Positions 50,703 to 63,725 of a stretch of 64,000 bases of DNA are shown here, piece by piece. Both the position numbers and the translations under genes were made by a program. Numbering within the stretch: position 1 is the first letter of the stretch; each line of letters begins with the position of its first letter. The stretch is from JBBROS01 sp965260935. GTDB taxonomy: Bacteria > Pseudomonadota > Alphaproteobacteria > Acetobacterales > Acetobacteraceae. The notes below the pieces were generated by a model, which had not been told where the DNA came from, ran no database searches, and worked only from the letters and a program-made list of their open reading frames with translations. Location: the NCBI GenBank assembly GCA_965260935.1, contig OZ253374.1, positions 2,790,001-2,854,000 of the forward strand. The letters are read 5' to 3'.

Positions 50703-51101
50703 TCAGGCCAGGACGGGCGGGGCACGCGCGCCGTGGCGGACACAGCGGCGCCGAGAGTGAAGGTGGAAGCGCCGGCCTACTGGGCGCCAAAAGGTGGACC
50801 CGAGCCGCACGGGCGATGGGAGAGCGGAACCCGCGACGGGCAAGGCTGGAGGAGGGACGCCCCCGGCGCTGCAAAGCAAGGTGCAGCACGGGTCGTGCGG
50901 CCCTGCGGGCGCCCGGTCCCCGCCGTCCGGGATGCCGGCCGGGTCTGGGCGAGCGGCGCAGATGACGCTCGCCGGGTCGAAGGTGGGAGCGTGCGGCGCA
51001 GCGTGCCCGGACAGCGCGGCTTGCAAGAGCAAGGCGAGCAGCAGGAAGCCGCTAGCCACGCCCCTGCCGAAAAGTCTCCATTCGCCGCGCCACGCCTGCA
51101 T
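50703..51101 (-). CDS. DUF2946-like small secreted or membrane protein
   Basis: A 132-residue protein with an N-terminal hydrophobic segment (GVASGFLLLALLLQAALSGH) and a Cys pattern (VICAA, DPCCTLLCSAGG) like DUF2946 proteins, which often accompany TonB receptors and PepSY proteins in metal-related loci. The C-terminus is basic. Function is unknown; a role in copper or iron handling with the adjacent PepSY protein is a guess from position. Confidence 0.65.
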   Translation of the reverse strand: MQAWRGEWRLFGRGVASGFLLLALLLQAALSGHAAPHAPTFDPASVICAARPDPAGIPDGGDRAPAGPHDPCCTLLCSAGGVPPPALPVAGSALPSPVRLGSTFWRPVGRRFHLHSRRRCVRHGARAPPVLA

Positions 51102-51146
51102 GTTCGGTAGGTTACACGTGCGTGGCGTGCCGGGCGAGTTTCGCCG

Positions 51147-51902
51147 TTAGGCAAGTCCCTCCACCACCAGGACCGCGCCGGTTGCCAGCAGCAGGATCAG
51201 GATCAAGCGCCGGAACGCCTCGCCGCCGAGCCGGGCGTAGAGCCTTATGCCCAGAAGCGACGACAGCAGCACGAAGGGGAGCATCCAGGCGGCCAAGCGC
51301 CAGACATCCCGCGTCAACAGGCCAGAGAAAGCGTAGCCGGCCAGGCCCGCGGCTTGGGCGACGATGAGGAAGCTCTGGAACGCGGCGCGGCTTCGGTCCC
51401 GGTCCCAGCCGCGGACGGCGCACCAGATGGTGGGCGCGGGGCCGCTCAGTCCGGCGATGCCGCCCATGACGCCGCCCACGACGCCTGCCGCGGCGTCGGC
51501 CCACCCGCCGCCCCAGCGGATCGTCGGCAGGCTCCTGAGCGCCAGCATCGACGGGCAGTAGAAGCAAAGCAGCAGGCCGACGCACAAGCGGAACGTGGCC
51601 GGGTCGATCAGCGGCAGCAGCGCGACGCCGGCCGGCACCCCGGCCAGGCCGCCCAGCAGCATCGGCGCGGTGCCGCGCAGGTCGATGCTGCGGGCGACGG
51701 TGCGGATCGTCAGCATCTGCCCGGCGAGCGAGCAGATCGCGACCAGGGGCGCCGCCACCTGCGGCGTCAAGGCGCCGGACCAGAACGCCGCGGCGACAAG
51801 GCCAAGCCCGAACCCGGCCAGGCCCTGCACCAGGCCGGCGGCGGCGGCGCCGAACAGCAGCAAGGCCGCCGGTGCGCCGATGTCAGTAATCCGTGGGCTC
51901 AA
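51147..51902 (-). CDS. TauE/SafE-family permease
   Basis: A 251-residue membrane protein with about eight helices and two related halves (GLVQGLAGFGLGLVAAAFWS, GVVGGVMGGIAGLSGPAPTI), the hallmark of TauE/SafE anion exporters (sulphite, sulphoacetate and similar small anions). Its ATG lies inside the end of the hydroxyacid dehydrogenase gene (20-base overlap), so the two are coupled. The substrate could be an organic acid related to that enzyme, but this is inferred. Confidence 0.88.
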   Translation of the reverse strand: MSPRITDIGAPAALLLFGAAAAGLVQGLAGFGLGLVAAAFWSGALTPQVAAPLVAICSLAGQMLTIRTVARSIDLRGTAPMLLGGLAGVPAGVALLPLIDPATFRLCVGLLLCFYCPSMLALRSLPTIRWGGGWADAAAGVVGGVMGGIAGLSGPAPTIWCAVRGWDRDRSRAAFQSFLIVAQAAGLAGYAFSGLLTRDVWRLAAWMLPFVLLSSLLGIRLYARLGGEAFRRLILILLLATGAVLVVEGLA

Positions 51903-52878
51903 TCACGTTCCGCGGGCGGCCCTCCAGCGCGGCGCGCATCGTCTCCGCCGACTTGATCCGGATGTCGAGATGCGCCTCGGGCGAGAAGTAGGCGGAATGC
52001 GGCGTGACGATCAGCCGTCCCTCAAGCCAAGGCTCACGCGCCCGGTAGGCGAGCAGCAGCTTGGGCAACGGGGCCACGGGGGGTTCGACGGGCAGCACGT
52101 CGATCCCTGCCCCGGCCAGGCGGCCTTCGCGCAAGGCGTCGTAGAGCGCGTCGATATCCGTGCTGGTGCCGCGGGCGGTGTTGATGAACACGGCGCGCTC
52201 GGGCAGCAGGGCGAATTCCGCCGCGCCGATCATGCCCCGGGTTTCCGGCGTGTCCGGCGCGTGCACCGACAGCACGTCGGACTGGCGCAGCAGGGCGTCC
52301 AGCGTGTCGGCCCGGGCGATGCCGAGGGCGAGTTCCGCGCCGTTCGGGCGATGCGGGTCGAAGAACACGGCCTTGAACCCGAGCGCCTTGGCCCGGAGAA
52401 CGGCGGCCGTGCCGATCCGCCCCAGCCCGACCACGCCGAAGGTTTGCGCGCCTGTGCGCCGCAGCAGCGGATTCGGCTTGGCCGCCCAGGCGTCGGGCGG
52501 ATCGTGCCGCTGCCGGTCGTAGTGCATGAGCAGGCCGCGGCGGAGCGCCAGCGTCATGGCGATGGCGTGGTCGGCGACCTCGGTGGTGCCGTAATCGGGG
52601 ACGTTGCAGACGGTGACGTGCCGGGCGGCGGCGGCGGCGCGGTCGATGCGGTCGTAGCCGACGCCCATGCGGACGATGGCGCGGAGCCGGGTCATGCGGG
52701 CGAGGTCCGCCTCGGTGACGAACTGGCGGAAGATCATCAGGCCCTCGGCGGCGGCGCAGTCCTCGTCGGTCAGCTCGGAGAGAACGGCGGTGTCGCGCAT
52801 GACGATCCGCGCGTCGGGGCCGAAGATGCGGCGCTCGTGCGCGTCGTCCGGATACATGCGTTCGGGGTAGAGGATCAT
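51883..52878 (-). CDS. D-isomer-specific 2-hydroxyacid dehydrogenase
   Basis: A 331-residue NAD-dependent dehydrogenase: VRMGVGYDRIDRAAAAARHV, NVPDYGTTEVADHAIAMTLA, the NAD motif FGVVGLGRIGTAAVLRAKAL, NTARGTSTDIDALYDALREG (catalytic Arg), AGIDVLPVEPP and the acid/base end VTPHSAYFS. It belongs to the CtBP/D-2-hydroxyacid group. ATG 52878 starts the family-like N-terminus. It is coupled to the TauE gene and divergent from a ThDP decarboxylase, suggesting a shared 2-oxo or 2-hydroxy acid pathway. Confidence 0.93.
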   Translation of the reverse strand: MILYPERMYPDDAHERRIFGPDARIVMRDTAVLSELTDEDCAAAEGLMIFRQFVTEADLARMTRLRAIVRMGVGYDRIDRAAAAARHVTVCNVPDYGTTEVADHAIAMTLALRRGLLMHYDRQRHDPPDAWAAKPNPLLRRTGAQTFGVVGLGRIGTAAVLRAKALGFKAVFFDPHRPNGAELALGIARADTLDALLRQSDVLSVHAPDTPETRGMIGAAEFALLPERAVFINTARGTSTDIDALYDALREGRLAGAGIDVLPVEPPVAPLPKLLLAYRAREPWLEGRLIVTPHSAYFSPEAHLDIRIKSAETMRAALEGRPRNVIEPTDY

Positions 52879-52980
52879 TCGGGCCGCCCGTTTCGTTGTT
52901 GCGGGCAGGGGTAAGCCCCACGGCTGCGGTTGCCAAGACGCGGCCTGTCGCGCAGCATCGCGGGAAAAGGAGACCCCGCG

Positions 52981-54516
52981 ATGAATGGTGCAGAAAGCCT
53001 GGTGCATGCCCTTCTGGCCTGCGGAGTGGACACCTGCTTCGCCAATCCCGGCACGTCCGAGATGCATTTCGTGGCGGCGCTCGACCGCGTGGCGGGGATG
53101 CGCTGCATCCTGGCGCTGCAGGAGAACGTGGTCACGGGGGCGGCGGACGGGTATGCCCGCATGGCCGGGCGGCCCGCCTGCACGTTGCTGCATTGCGGGC
53201 CGGGGCTGGCCAATGGCCTGGCCAACCTGCACAACGCCCGGCGCGCGCAGAGCCCTGTCGTCAACCTGGTCGGCGACCAGGCCACGTATCATCGCCCGTT
53301 CGACGCGCCGCTGACCGCGGACACCGAGGGCTGGGCGCGCCCGGTCTCGGCCTGGACGCGGACGGCCATGCGCGCGGCGACCGTCGGGCAGGACGCCGCC
53401 GCCGCGGTGCAGGCCGCCCGGACGCTGCCCGGCGGCATCGCGACGCTGATCCTTCCTTCCGACACCTGCTGGGACGAGGGCGGCACGCCGGGCGAGGCGC
53501 TGCCGGATGTGCCGCCCCCGTCGGCTGCGCCGGACGCGGTTGCCGCCGCGGTTCGCGCCTTGCGGTCGGGGGAGCCGGCCATGCTCCTGCTCGGCGGCCA
53601 TGCGTTGCGGGCCGGGGCGCTTGCGACGGCGCAGGGGATCGCGGCCGCGGCCGGGGCGCGGATGCTGGCGCAGACGAGCAACGCCCGAATGGAACGCGGG
53701 GCCGGGCGGACGCCGATCGAGCGGGTGCCGTATCCGGTGGACGAGGCGATGGCGGCCCTGGCCGGGCTGAAGCACCTGGTGCTGGTGGGCGCGTCGGACC
53801 CGGTCGGGTTCTTCGCCTATCCCAACAAGCCGAGCCGGATGGCGCCGGCGGATTGCCAGGTGCACGTGCTCGCCCGCCCGGAGCATGATCCGGCGGAGGC
53901 GCTCGGGCGCTTGGCCGAGACGCTTGGCGCGCGTGCCGCCGAACCGCCGGCGCTGCCCCGTCCTGAGCGGGTACGCGGCCCGGTCAACCCGGAGGGCTTC
54001 GCCCGGCAGATCGCGGCGCTGCTGCCGGAGGCGGCCGTCGTGGTCGACGAGAGCATCACGTTCGGGCGTTCGCTGTCTCCGGCGACCCAGGCTGCCGCGC
54101 CGCATGACTGGCTGCAGATCACGGGGGGCGCGATCGGTTGCGGCATGCCGCTGGCGACGGGGGCTGCCGTAGGCGCGCCGGGGCGGCGGGTGGTGAACCT
54201 GCAAGCCGACGGGTCGGCGATGTATACGCTGCAGGCGCTATGGACCCAGGCGCGCGAGAAGCTGGACGTGACGACGGTGATCCTGTCGAATCGCAAGTAC
54301 GCCATCCTGCTCGGGGAGTACCGCGGCGTGGGTGCCAATCCGGGGCGGACAGCGATGGATATGCTCGACCTGGGCAACCCGGACCTGGACTGGCCGGCCT
54401 TGGCGCGCGGCATGGGGGTGGAGGGCGCGCGGGCCGACACGCTTGAGGCGTTCGCGGACCTGTTCGAGCAGGCGAACGCGCGGCCGGGGCCGTTCCTGAT
54501 CGAACTGGTGATCTGA
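52981..54516 (+). CDS. Thiamine-diphosphate enzyme, acetolactate synthase/benzoylformate decarboxylase-like
   Basis: A 511-residue ThDP enzyme. The N-terminal domain has the catalytic Glu region RCILALQENVVTGAADGYAR, and the C-terminal domain the ThDP/Mg motif DGSAMYTLQALWTQAREKLD with NRKYAILLGEY. GGAIGCGMPLATGAAVGAPG lies between. The family holds acetolactate synthase-like proteins, benzoylformate and oxalyl-CoA-type decarboxylases; ilvN is absent nearby, so a catabolic decarboxylase is more likely than IlvB. ATG 52981 has an AAAAGGAGA site. Confidence 0.87.
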   Translation: MNGAESLVHALLACGVDTCFANPGTSEMHFVAALDRVAGMRCILALQENVVTGAADGYARMAGRPACTLLHCGPGLANGLANLHNARRAQSPVVNLVGDQATYHRPFDAPLTADTEGWARPVSAWTRTAMRAATVGQDAAAAVQAARTLPGGIATLILPSDTCWDEGGTPGEALPDVPPPSAAPDAVAAAVRALRSGEPAMLLLGGHALRAGALATAQGIAAAAGARMLAQTSNARMERGAGRTPIERVPYPVDEAMAALAGLKHLVLVGASDPVGFFAYPNKPSRMAPADCQVHVLARPEHDPAEALGRLAETLGARAAEPPALPRPERVRGPVNPEGFARQIAALLPEAAVVVDESITFGRSLSPATQAAAPHDWLQITGGAIGCGMPLATGAAVGAPGRRVVNLQADGSAMYTLQALWTQAREKLDVTTVILSNRKYAILLGEYRGVGANPGRTAMDMLDLGNPDLDWPALARGMGVEGARADTLEAFADLFEQANARPGPFLIELVI

Positions 54517-54569
54517 GCGCCGGACGCGTTGACGTTCCCTTAAAGGTTTTCCGCGACACTTCGCTGGAA

Positions 54570-56390
54570 ATGCAAGTGTGTGCAGCCGTGAGCGAAAAGC
54601 CGCCGATTTCGTCGCAGACCGATGCCCCGGCGTTCGGGCTTCGGGGGTTGGATGCGGTCGGGCTGCGGGATCTGGCGCTCGATCGCCTCCGTCAAGGCCT
54701 GTGCGTCTTTGATGACGAACAGCGATTGCTGCTGTTCAACCGCCGGTATGCCGAGATGTATTCCATCGATCCGGCCAAGCTGCGCATCGGCATGACGCTG
54801 CGCGACGTCATCGACATGCGCTACGCGGCCGGCACCGGACCGAGCATGAGCCCGGCGGATTACGCGGCCTGGCGCGCCCGTCTAAACTTCTCGGACAGGG
54901 TCACCGATACGGAGGTCACGCTCGGCAACGGCCATGTCCATGCCATACATCACGAGCCGCTCGCCGGCGGCGGCTACGTTGCCACCTTCGACGACATCAC
55001 CGACCGGCACCGGGCGGAGGCGCGCATCCGGCACATGGCGCACCACGACGCGCTGACGGGCCTGCCGAACCGCACCACGCTGTCCGAACGGCTCGACGAC
55101 GCACTGGCCCGCTTGCGCGGCGAGGGACGGCTTGAGGACGTTCGCGCCGCGACGCAGGGCGCGGACGGCTTGGCCGCGGTGCTGTTCATCGATCTCGACC
55201 ATTTCAAGGACGTCAACGACACGCTCGGCCACGCGGCGGGCGACCTGCTGCTCCGGCTGGCGGCCGCCCGGTTGCAGGGCTGCCTTCGCGGCGAGGACCT
55301 GCTGGCACGGCTCGGCGGCGACGAGTTCGCCGTCCTGCTCGAAACGCTGACGGACCCTGGGCAGGCCGCCGAAATTGCCCGGAGGATGATCGAGGCCGCG
55401 TCCGTGCCGTTCGCGCTTGACGGCCATGAGGCGGTGATCGGGGCAAGCGTCGGGATCGCGCTCTGCCGGCCCGGCGAGCATGGCGTCGGGTCTGACCTGG
55501 TGCTGCGGCAGGCCGACATGGCGCTGTACAAGGCGAAGGCGGCCGGGCGCGGCGCCTTCGCGTTCTTTCAGGCAGGCATGTCCGCAAGCCTGCGCCGGCG
55601 GAAGGACATGGAGCGCGACCTGCGCCGCGCCGTGGCGGAGGGCGGGCTTGACGTTCATTTCCAGCCGATCATGGCCTTGTCTCCATGCCGCCTGGTCGGC
55701 GCCGAGGCGCTGGCGCGCTGGACTCATCCCGAGCATGGCGTCATCCCGCCCAGCGAGTTCATCCCCGTGGCCGAGCAGGCCGGGATCATCAACGAGCTTG
55801 GCGCTTGGGTGCTCCGCGCCGCTTGCGCCCGCGCGGTCCGGTGGGAGGGGTTGTTTCTCGCAGTCAATCTATCGCCGGAGCAGGTCCGGCAGCCCGGCCT
55901 GGCCGAATTCGTCGAGTCCGTGTTGGCCGAGACCGGGCTGCCGGCGGCCCGCCTCGAGCTGGAGATCACCGAAGGCGTCCTGTTGAGCGACACTGCGGCG
56001 ACCTTGGCCGTCCTGTCGCGGCTGCACGGCCTCGGGGTCCGGATCGCCCTTGACGACTTCGGCACCGGCTTCTCCAGCCTGAGCTACTTGCGCCGCTTCC
56101 CGTTCGACAAGTTGAAGATCGACCGCAGCTTCATCGCGGGCATGACCGATGGCGGCGATGCCGCGGCAATTATTCAGACGATCGTAACGCTCGGGCGCAA
56201 CCTGTCGATGCGCGTCACCGCCGAAGGCATCGAGACGGCTGAGCAGCGGGATTATTTGCGCGCCATCCAGTGCGAGCAGGGACAGGGCTACCTGTTCGGA
56301 CGCCCAGGCCCGGCAGCGGCGCTGGAGGCGCTGATGCGGTCAAGCGAACCCGCCGGACCCGGCGTTCCGAGCCTTCTAGTGCCGGCCTGA
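54570..56390 (+). CDS. PAS-GGDEF-EAL c-di-GMP signalling protein
   Basis: A 606-residue cytoplasmic protein. The PAS-like N-terminus (LRQGLCVFDDEQRLLLFNRR, FDDITDRHRAEARI) is followed by a complete GGDEF domain (HHDALTGLPNRTTL, FIDLDHFKDVNDTLGH, ARLGGDEFAVLLE) and a complete EAL domain (VGAEALARWTHP, FLAVNLSPEQV, LELEITEGVLL, ALDDFGTGFSSLSYL, LKIDRSFI, TAEGIETAEQ). Both catalytic signatures are intact, so it could make or degrade c-di-GMP; which activity dominates cannot be told. No I-site (RxxD) is evident before GGDEF. Confidence 0.94.
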   Translation: MQVCAAVSEKPPISSQTDAPAFGLRGLDAVGLRDLALDRLRQGLCVFDDEQRLLLFNRRYAEMYSIDPAKLRIGMTLRDVIDMRYAAGTGPSMSPADYAAWRARLNFSDRVTDTEVTLGNGHVHAIHHEPLAGGGYVATFDDITDRHRAEARIRHMAHHDALTGLPNRTTLSERLDDALARLRGEGRLEDVRAATQGADGLAAVLFIDLDHFKDVNDTLGHAAGDLLLRLAAARLQGCLRGEDLLARLGGDEFAVLLETLTDPGQAAEIARRMIEAASVPFALDGHEAVIGASVGIALCRPGEHGVGSDLVLRQADMALYKAKAAGRGAFAFFQAGMSASLRRRKDMERDLRRAVAEGGLDVHFQPIMALSPCRLVGAEALARWTHPEHGVIPPSEFIPVAEQAGIINELGAWVLRAACARAVRWEGLFLAVNLSPEQVRQPGLAEFVESVLAETGLPAARLELEITEGVLLSDTAATLAVLSRLHGLGVRIALDDFGTGFSSLSYLRRFPFDKLKIDRSFIAGMTDGGDAAAIIQTIVTLGRNLSMRVTAEGIETAEQRDYLRAIQCEQGQGYLFGRPGPAAALEALMRSSEPAGPGVPSLLVPA

Positions 56391-56392
56391 CC

Positions 56393-56659
56393 TCACCTCA
56401 TGTCGGACGGCTTCTGCCCTTGCTGGATCGCTTTGACGTCCGGCTCGGTCAGCGGCGCGACCACGTCGGAGGCGTCGCGGGCGCCGTCGGCGGGGGTGTG
56501 GCTGTAGTCGATGTAGGCCAGCCTCATCGCGTGCAGGGGGCTGTCGAAGAAGATCCACGATGCCGCGAGGGAGAAGATCAGGGCGACCGTGATCGCTATC
56601 GCCGTCTCGTTGAAGCGCGGCGGCTTGCCGGAAGGGTGACGGATGGGTGTGTCGGCCAT
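56393..56659 (-). CDS. Small hypothetical membrane protein
   Basis: An 88-residue protein with one membrane helix (TAIAITVALIFSLAASWIFF) and a polar C-terminal half with YIDYSHTPADGARDASDVVA. I do not recognise a family. It ends two bases from the convergent PAS-GGDEF-EAL gene. The 206 bases between its start and rplK must hold the promoter of the ribosomal operon; no secE or nusG is there. Confidence 0.6.
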   Translation of the reverse strand: MADTPIRHPSGKPPRFNETAIAITVALIFSLAASWIFFDSPLHAMRLAYIDYSHTPADGARDASDVVAPLTEPDVKAIQQGQKPSDMR

Positions 56660-56865
56660 GGGGGGAACCTAGAAGCGAGGGAAGCCGCGTTTATAAACGA
56701 AGCCATGCGGCGATGGCCAGCCGGGCTTGCGGGAAACCGCTGGACGCCGCCGGGCGGATCGTCTATAGCCGCGCCCTTAATCCTTAGGAACGCGGGAGAC
56801 CCCGGCGCTTGAACGCGCTGCTGTCGCTATGAACCGCGGTCCTGCATCCCACGAGGCGCAGGCGT

Positions 56866-57300
56866 ATGGCAAAGAAAATCGTTGGCTACGTCAAGCTGCA
56901 AATTCCGGCCGGCAAGGCGAACCCGTCTCCTCCGGTCGGCCCCGCGCTGGGGCAGCGCGGGTTGAACATCATGCAGTTCTGCAAGGAGTTCAACGCCGCG
57001 ACCCAGGGGCTTGAGCCAGGGATGCCGATCCCGGTGGTGATTACCGCGTTCGCTGACCGGACATTCACGTTCATCACCAAGACGCCGCCGAACACCTATT
57101 TCCTGAAGAAGGCGGCGGGGATCACGAAGGGAACGACGACGCCCGGAAAGGGCGCGGCAGTGGGCCGGGTCACGACGTCGCAGTTGCGCGAGATCGCCGA
57201 GAACAAGATGAAGGACATGAACGCCAACGACGTGGAGGCCGCGGTGCGTATGCTGACGGGCAGCGCGCGCTCGATGGGTTTGTCGGTGGTGGAGGGCTGA
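56866..57300 (+). CDS. rplK: 50S ribosomal protein uL11
   Basis: uL11 builds the GTPase-associated centre with 23S rRNA. GYVKLQIPAGKANPSPPVGP, ALGQRGLNIMQFCKEFNAAT and the C-terminal RNA-binding KMKDMNANDVEAAVRMLTGS are diagnostic; 144 residues is normal. It is the first gene of the rplKAJL-rpoBC block. rplA starts four bases after its stop. Confidence 0.98.
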   Translation: MAKKIVGYVKLQIPAGKANPSPPVGPALGQRGLNIMQFCKEFNAATQGLEPGMPIPVVITAFADRTFTFITKTPPNTYFLKKAAGITKGTTTPGKGAAVGRVTTSQLREIAENKMKDMNANDVEAAVRMLTGSARSMGLSVVEG

Positions 57301-57304
57301 GGCG

Positions 57305-57997
57305 ATGGCACGCAACAAGCGCCTGAAGGCCGGCTACGACAGCTTCGACCGGAGCAAGTCCTACGCGCTCGGCGAGGCGATCAAGCTGGTGCGCGCCAAT
57401 GCCCGGGCCAAGTTCGACGAGACGGTCGAGCTGAGCATGAATCTCGGGATCGACCCGCGTCATGCCGACCAGATGGTGCGGGGACTGCTGAGCCTGCCGA
57501 ACGGCACCGGCAAGACCTTGCGTGTCGGGGTGTTCGCGCGGGGAGCGAAGGCCGACGAGGCGCAGGCGGCGGGGGCCGACGTGGTGGGCGCCGAGGATCT
57601 GGCGGAGAAGGTGCAGGCGGGCGAGTTCGGTTTTGACCGCTGCATCGCGACCCCCGACATGATGGCGCTGGTCGGACGGCTCGGGAAGATCCTTGGCCCG
57701 CGCGGGCTGATGCCGAACCCGAAGCTCGGCACCGTCACCATGGACGTGAAGGGCGCGGTGACCGCGGCCAAGAGCGGCCAGGTCGAGTTCCGTGCCGAGA
57801 AGGCCGGGATCGTCCATGCCGGCATCGGCAAGGCGAGCTTCGAGGACGACAAGCTGGCCGAGAACATCCGCGCCTTCGTTGACGCGATCCAGAAAGCCAA
57901 GCCCGCCGGGGCAAAGGGCACCTACCTGCAAAAGGCGGCACTCAGCTCCACGATGGGGCCAGGCGTGCAATTGGATGTGTCGAGCCTGACGGCATAA
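57305..57997 (+). CDS. rplA: 50S ribosomal protein uL1
   Basis: uL1 forms the L1 stalk of the large subunit and, in other bacteria, represses its own operon. The 230-residue protein has NKRLKAGYDSFDRSKSYALG, ELSMNLGIDPRHADQMVRGL, LGPRGLMPNPKLGTVTMDVK and VEFRAEKAGIVHAGIGK. The start is ATG 57305. A 301-base gap with hairpins follows before rplJ. Confidence 0.98.
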   Translation: MARNKRLKAGYDSFDRSKSYALGEAIKLVRANARAKFDETVELSMNLGIDPRHADQMVRGLLSLPNGTGKTLRVGVFARGAKADEAQAAGADVVGAEDLAEKVQAGEFGFDRCIATPDMMALVGRLGKILGPRGLMPNPKLGTVTMDVKGAVTAAKSGQVEFRAEKAGIVHAGIGKASFEDDKLAENIRAFVDAIQKAKPAGAKGTYLQKAALSSTMGPGVQLDVSSLTA

Positions 57998-58298
57998 CGG
58001 AATTCACCGGTCGCGAGGCCGGTGATGTTTGGGGTGGCCTCGAAGCTGCCCCGTCCTGTCCGAGACCGCACGCCGCCCCCTCGGGGGCGTTAAACGGCAA
58101 ACGCCGGCGGGTGGGAGACGGGGAAGCAAGGATGGTCTGGGCCGTAAGCGGCCCGGCAACCCGAGCGGTTCCGGCTAGAGGGTCCTTCCGCATAATTGCG
58201 CGGCAGGCTCCGGGACAGGCGATGGGACCGTCAGCAGGCGGCTCCAAGGGTAACGGCCCGGGCGTTGTTGCAGCGCCGGGGCGAAAAGGAGACGAGTT
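57998..58298 (+). promoter_or_regulatory. rplA-rplJ intergenic leader with hairpins
   Basis: Two simple hairpins follow rplA: CACCGG / CCGGTG (58005-58024) and CGCCCCC / GGGGGCG (58074-58089), the second followed by TTAAAC and perhaps a partial terminator. Beyond it about 200 GC-rich bases could fold into the leader to which the L10-L7/L12 complex binds in other bacteria. That reading rests on position; I cannot match the exact binding motif. A promoter for rplJL-rpoBC may also lie here. Confidence 0.5.
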
Positions 58299-58823
58299 TT
58301 GGACCGTATGGAGAAGCGGGAGTTCGTAGCCTCGCTCGGTCAGGTGTTTGCAGAAACGTCGATGGTGGTCGTGACCCAGAACAAGGGGTTGACGGTGGCC
58401 GAGGTGTCTGATCTGCGGCGCCGGATGCGGGCGTCAGGTTCGACCTTCAAAGTCGCGAAGAACCGGCTGGCCGTCCTCGCCCTGGATGGGACCCGTTTCG
58501 ACGGCATCAAGCCGATGCTGACCGGGCCGACTGCGCTTGCGTGGTCGATGGACCCGGTGGCGGTGGCGAAGACGGCCGTCGATTTCGCCAAGACCAACGA
58601 GAAGTTCGTCGTGATCGGCGGCGCGCTCGGCGCCCAGATGCTGGATGTCGAGGGCGTCAGGGCGCTGGCCGATCTGCCGTCGCTCGACGCGTTGCGCGCG
58701 AAGCTGGTAGGGCTGATCCAGACCCCGGCCACGCGGATCGCCGGCGTGCTGCAAGCGCCGGCCGGGCAGCTCGCGAGGGTCTTCGGGGCTTATGCAAGGA
58801 AGGACGAGGCGGAGGCGGCCTGA
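58299..58823 (+). CDS. rplJ: 50S ribosomal protein uL10
   Basis: uL10 anchors the L7/L12 stalk. The protein has MEKREFVASLGQVFAETSMV, LTVAEVSDLRRRMRASGSTF and KVAKNRLAVLALDGTRF in the N-terminal RNA-binding domain and a C-terminal helix for L7/L12. TTG 58299 is chosen because AAGGAG (58286-58291) is correctly spaced from it; ATG 58308 would be 16 bases away. The 174-residue length is normal. Confidence 0.96.
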   Translation: MDRMEKREFVASLGQVFAETSMVVVTQNKGLTVAEVSDLRRRMRASGSTFKVAKNRLAVLALDGTRFDGIKPMLTGPTALAWSMDPVAVAKTAVDFAKTNEKFVVIGGALGAQMLDVEGVRALADLPSLDALRAKLVGLIQTPATRIAGVLQAPAGQLARVFGAYARKDEAEAA

Positions 58824-58917
58824 CAAGGTTGTGAAGCCTCGAAGCAGCCACAAAGCAATTGCGGGGCCACTGGGCCTTGCATGGAATCAACTTGGGTTTA
58901 GATAAGGAAGAGTGAAC

Positions 58918-59295
58918 ATGGCCGATCTGGCAAGACTTGTCGAAGAACTTTCGACGCTCACCGTTTTGGAAGCCGCCGAGCTTTCCAAGCAGCTTGAAGA
59001 GAAGTGGGGCGTATCGGCCGCTGCGCCGGTCGCAGTGGCAGCGGGCGGTGGTGCAGCCGCCCCTGCGGCACCGGTTGAGGAGCAAACCGAGTTCACCGTG
59101 ATCCTCGCCAAGGCGGGCGACAAAAAGATCAACGTGATCAAGGAAATCCGGACCATCACCGGACTTGGATTGAAGGAAGCCAAGGACCTGGTCGAAGGTG
59201 CGCCCAAGACGGTCAAGGAATCGGTCAATAAGGATGAGGCCGAGAAGCTGAAGAAGCAGTTGGAAGAGCAGGGTGCCGCTGTCGAAATCAAGTAA
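58918..59295 (+). CDS. rplL: 50S ribosomal protein bL12 (L7/L12)
   Basis: L7/L12 recruits translation factors to the ribosome. LEAAELSKQLEEKWGVSAAA forms the N-terminal dimer domain, an Ala/Gly hinge follows, and FTVILAKAGDKKINVIKEIR with GLGLKEAKDLVEGAPKTVKE is the factor-binding domain. ATG 58918 is used; GTG 58912 is equally open and nearer the AAGGAAG site. 94 bases separate it from rplJ. Confidence 0.97.
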   Translation: MADLARLVEELSTLTVLEAAELSKQLEEKWGVSAAAPVAVAAGGGAAAPAAPVEEQTEFTVILAKAGDKKINVIKEIRTITGLGLKEAKDLVEGAPKTVKESVNKDEAEKLKKQLEEQGAAVEIK

Positions 59296-59303
59296 GGTCA
59301 ATT

Positions 59304-59324
59304 GCCCGGCCTCGAATGCCGGGC
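59304..59324 (+). terminator. Hairpin between rplL and rpoB
   Basis: GCCCGGC (59304-59310) and GCCGGGC (59318-59324) pair around a seven-base loop directly after the rplL stop. There is no T-tract, so it fits an attenuator or RNA processing signal that lowers rpoBC relative to ribosomal protein expression, as known in other bacteria. Confidence 0.6.
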
Positions 59325-59462
59325 TGATGTGAGAACGAGCGGGCGGGAACCAGGGTTGGTTGCCGCCCGCTACGCCGTGGCTAAATGGTTGCGGCGACAA
59401 ACGTGCGGAATGACGACCGGAGGCGGACCGCCGTCTCCTTCACTTTGGGGTAAGGACGGGCG

Positions 59463-63635
<4,173 letters not shown>

Positions 63636-63666
63636 CGCCCGCCGTTTCCGTCAACCCGGCACACAT

Positions 63667-63691
63667 GCCGGCAGCCTCCAAGGCTGCCGGC
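63667..63691 (+). terminator. Hairpin between rpoB and rpoC
   Basis: GCCGGCAGCC (63667-63676) and GGCTGCCGGC (63682-63691) form a perfect ten-pair stem with a five-base loop. rpoC must be read through it, so it is more likely an RNA stability or pausing element than a terminator. Confidence 0.5.
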
Positions 63692-63725
63692 GCAACACTG
63701 ACGCTTTGATGAAAGGTTCGACGCG

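Noticed and set aside
54570..56390. Loss of c-di-GMP activity in the PAS-GGDEF-EAL protein
   Set aside because: Both GGDEF and EAL catalytic motifs are intact on inspection, unlike the protein at 14458.
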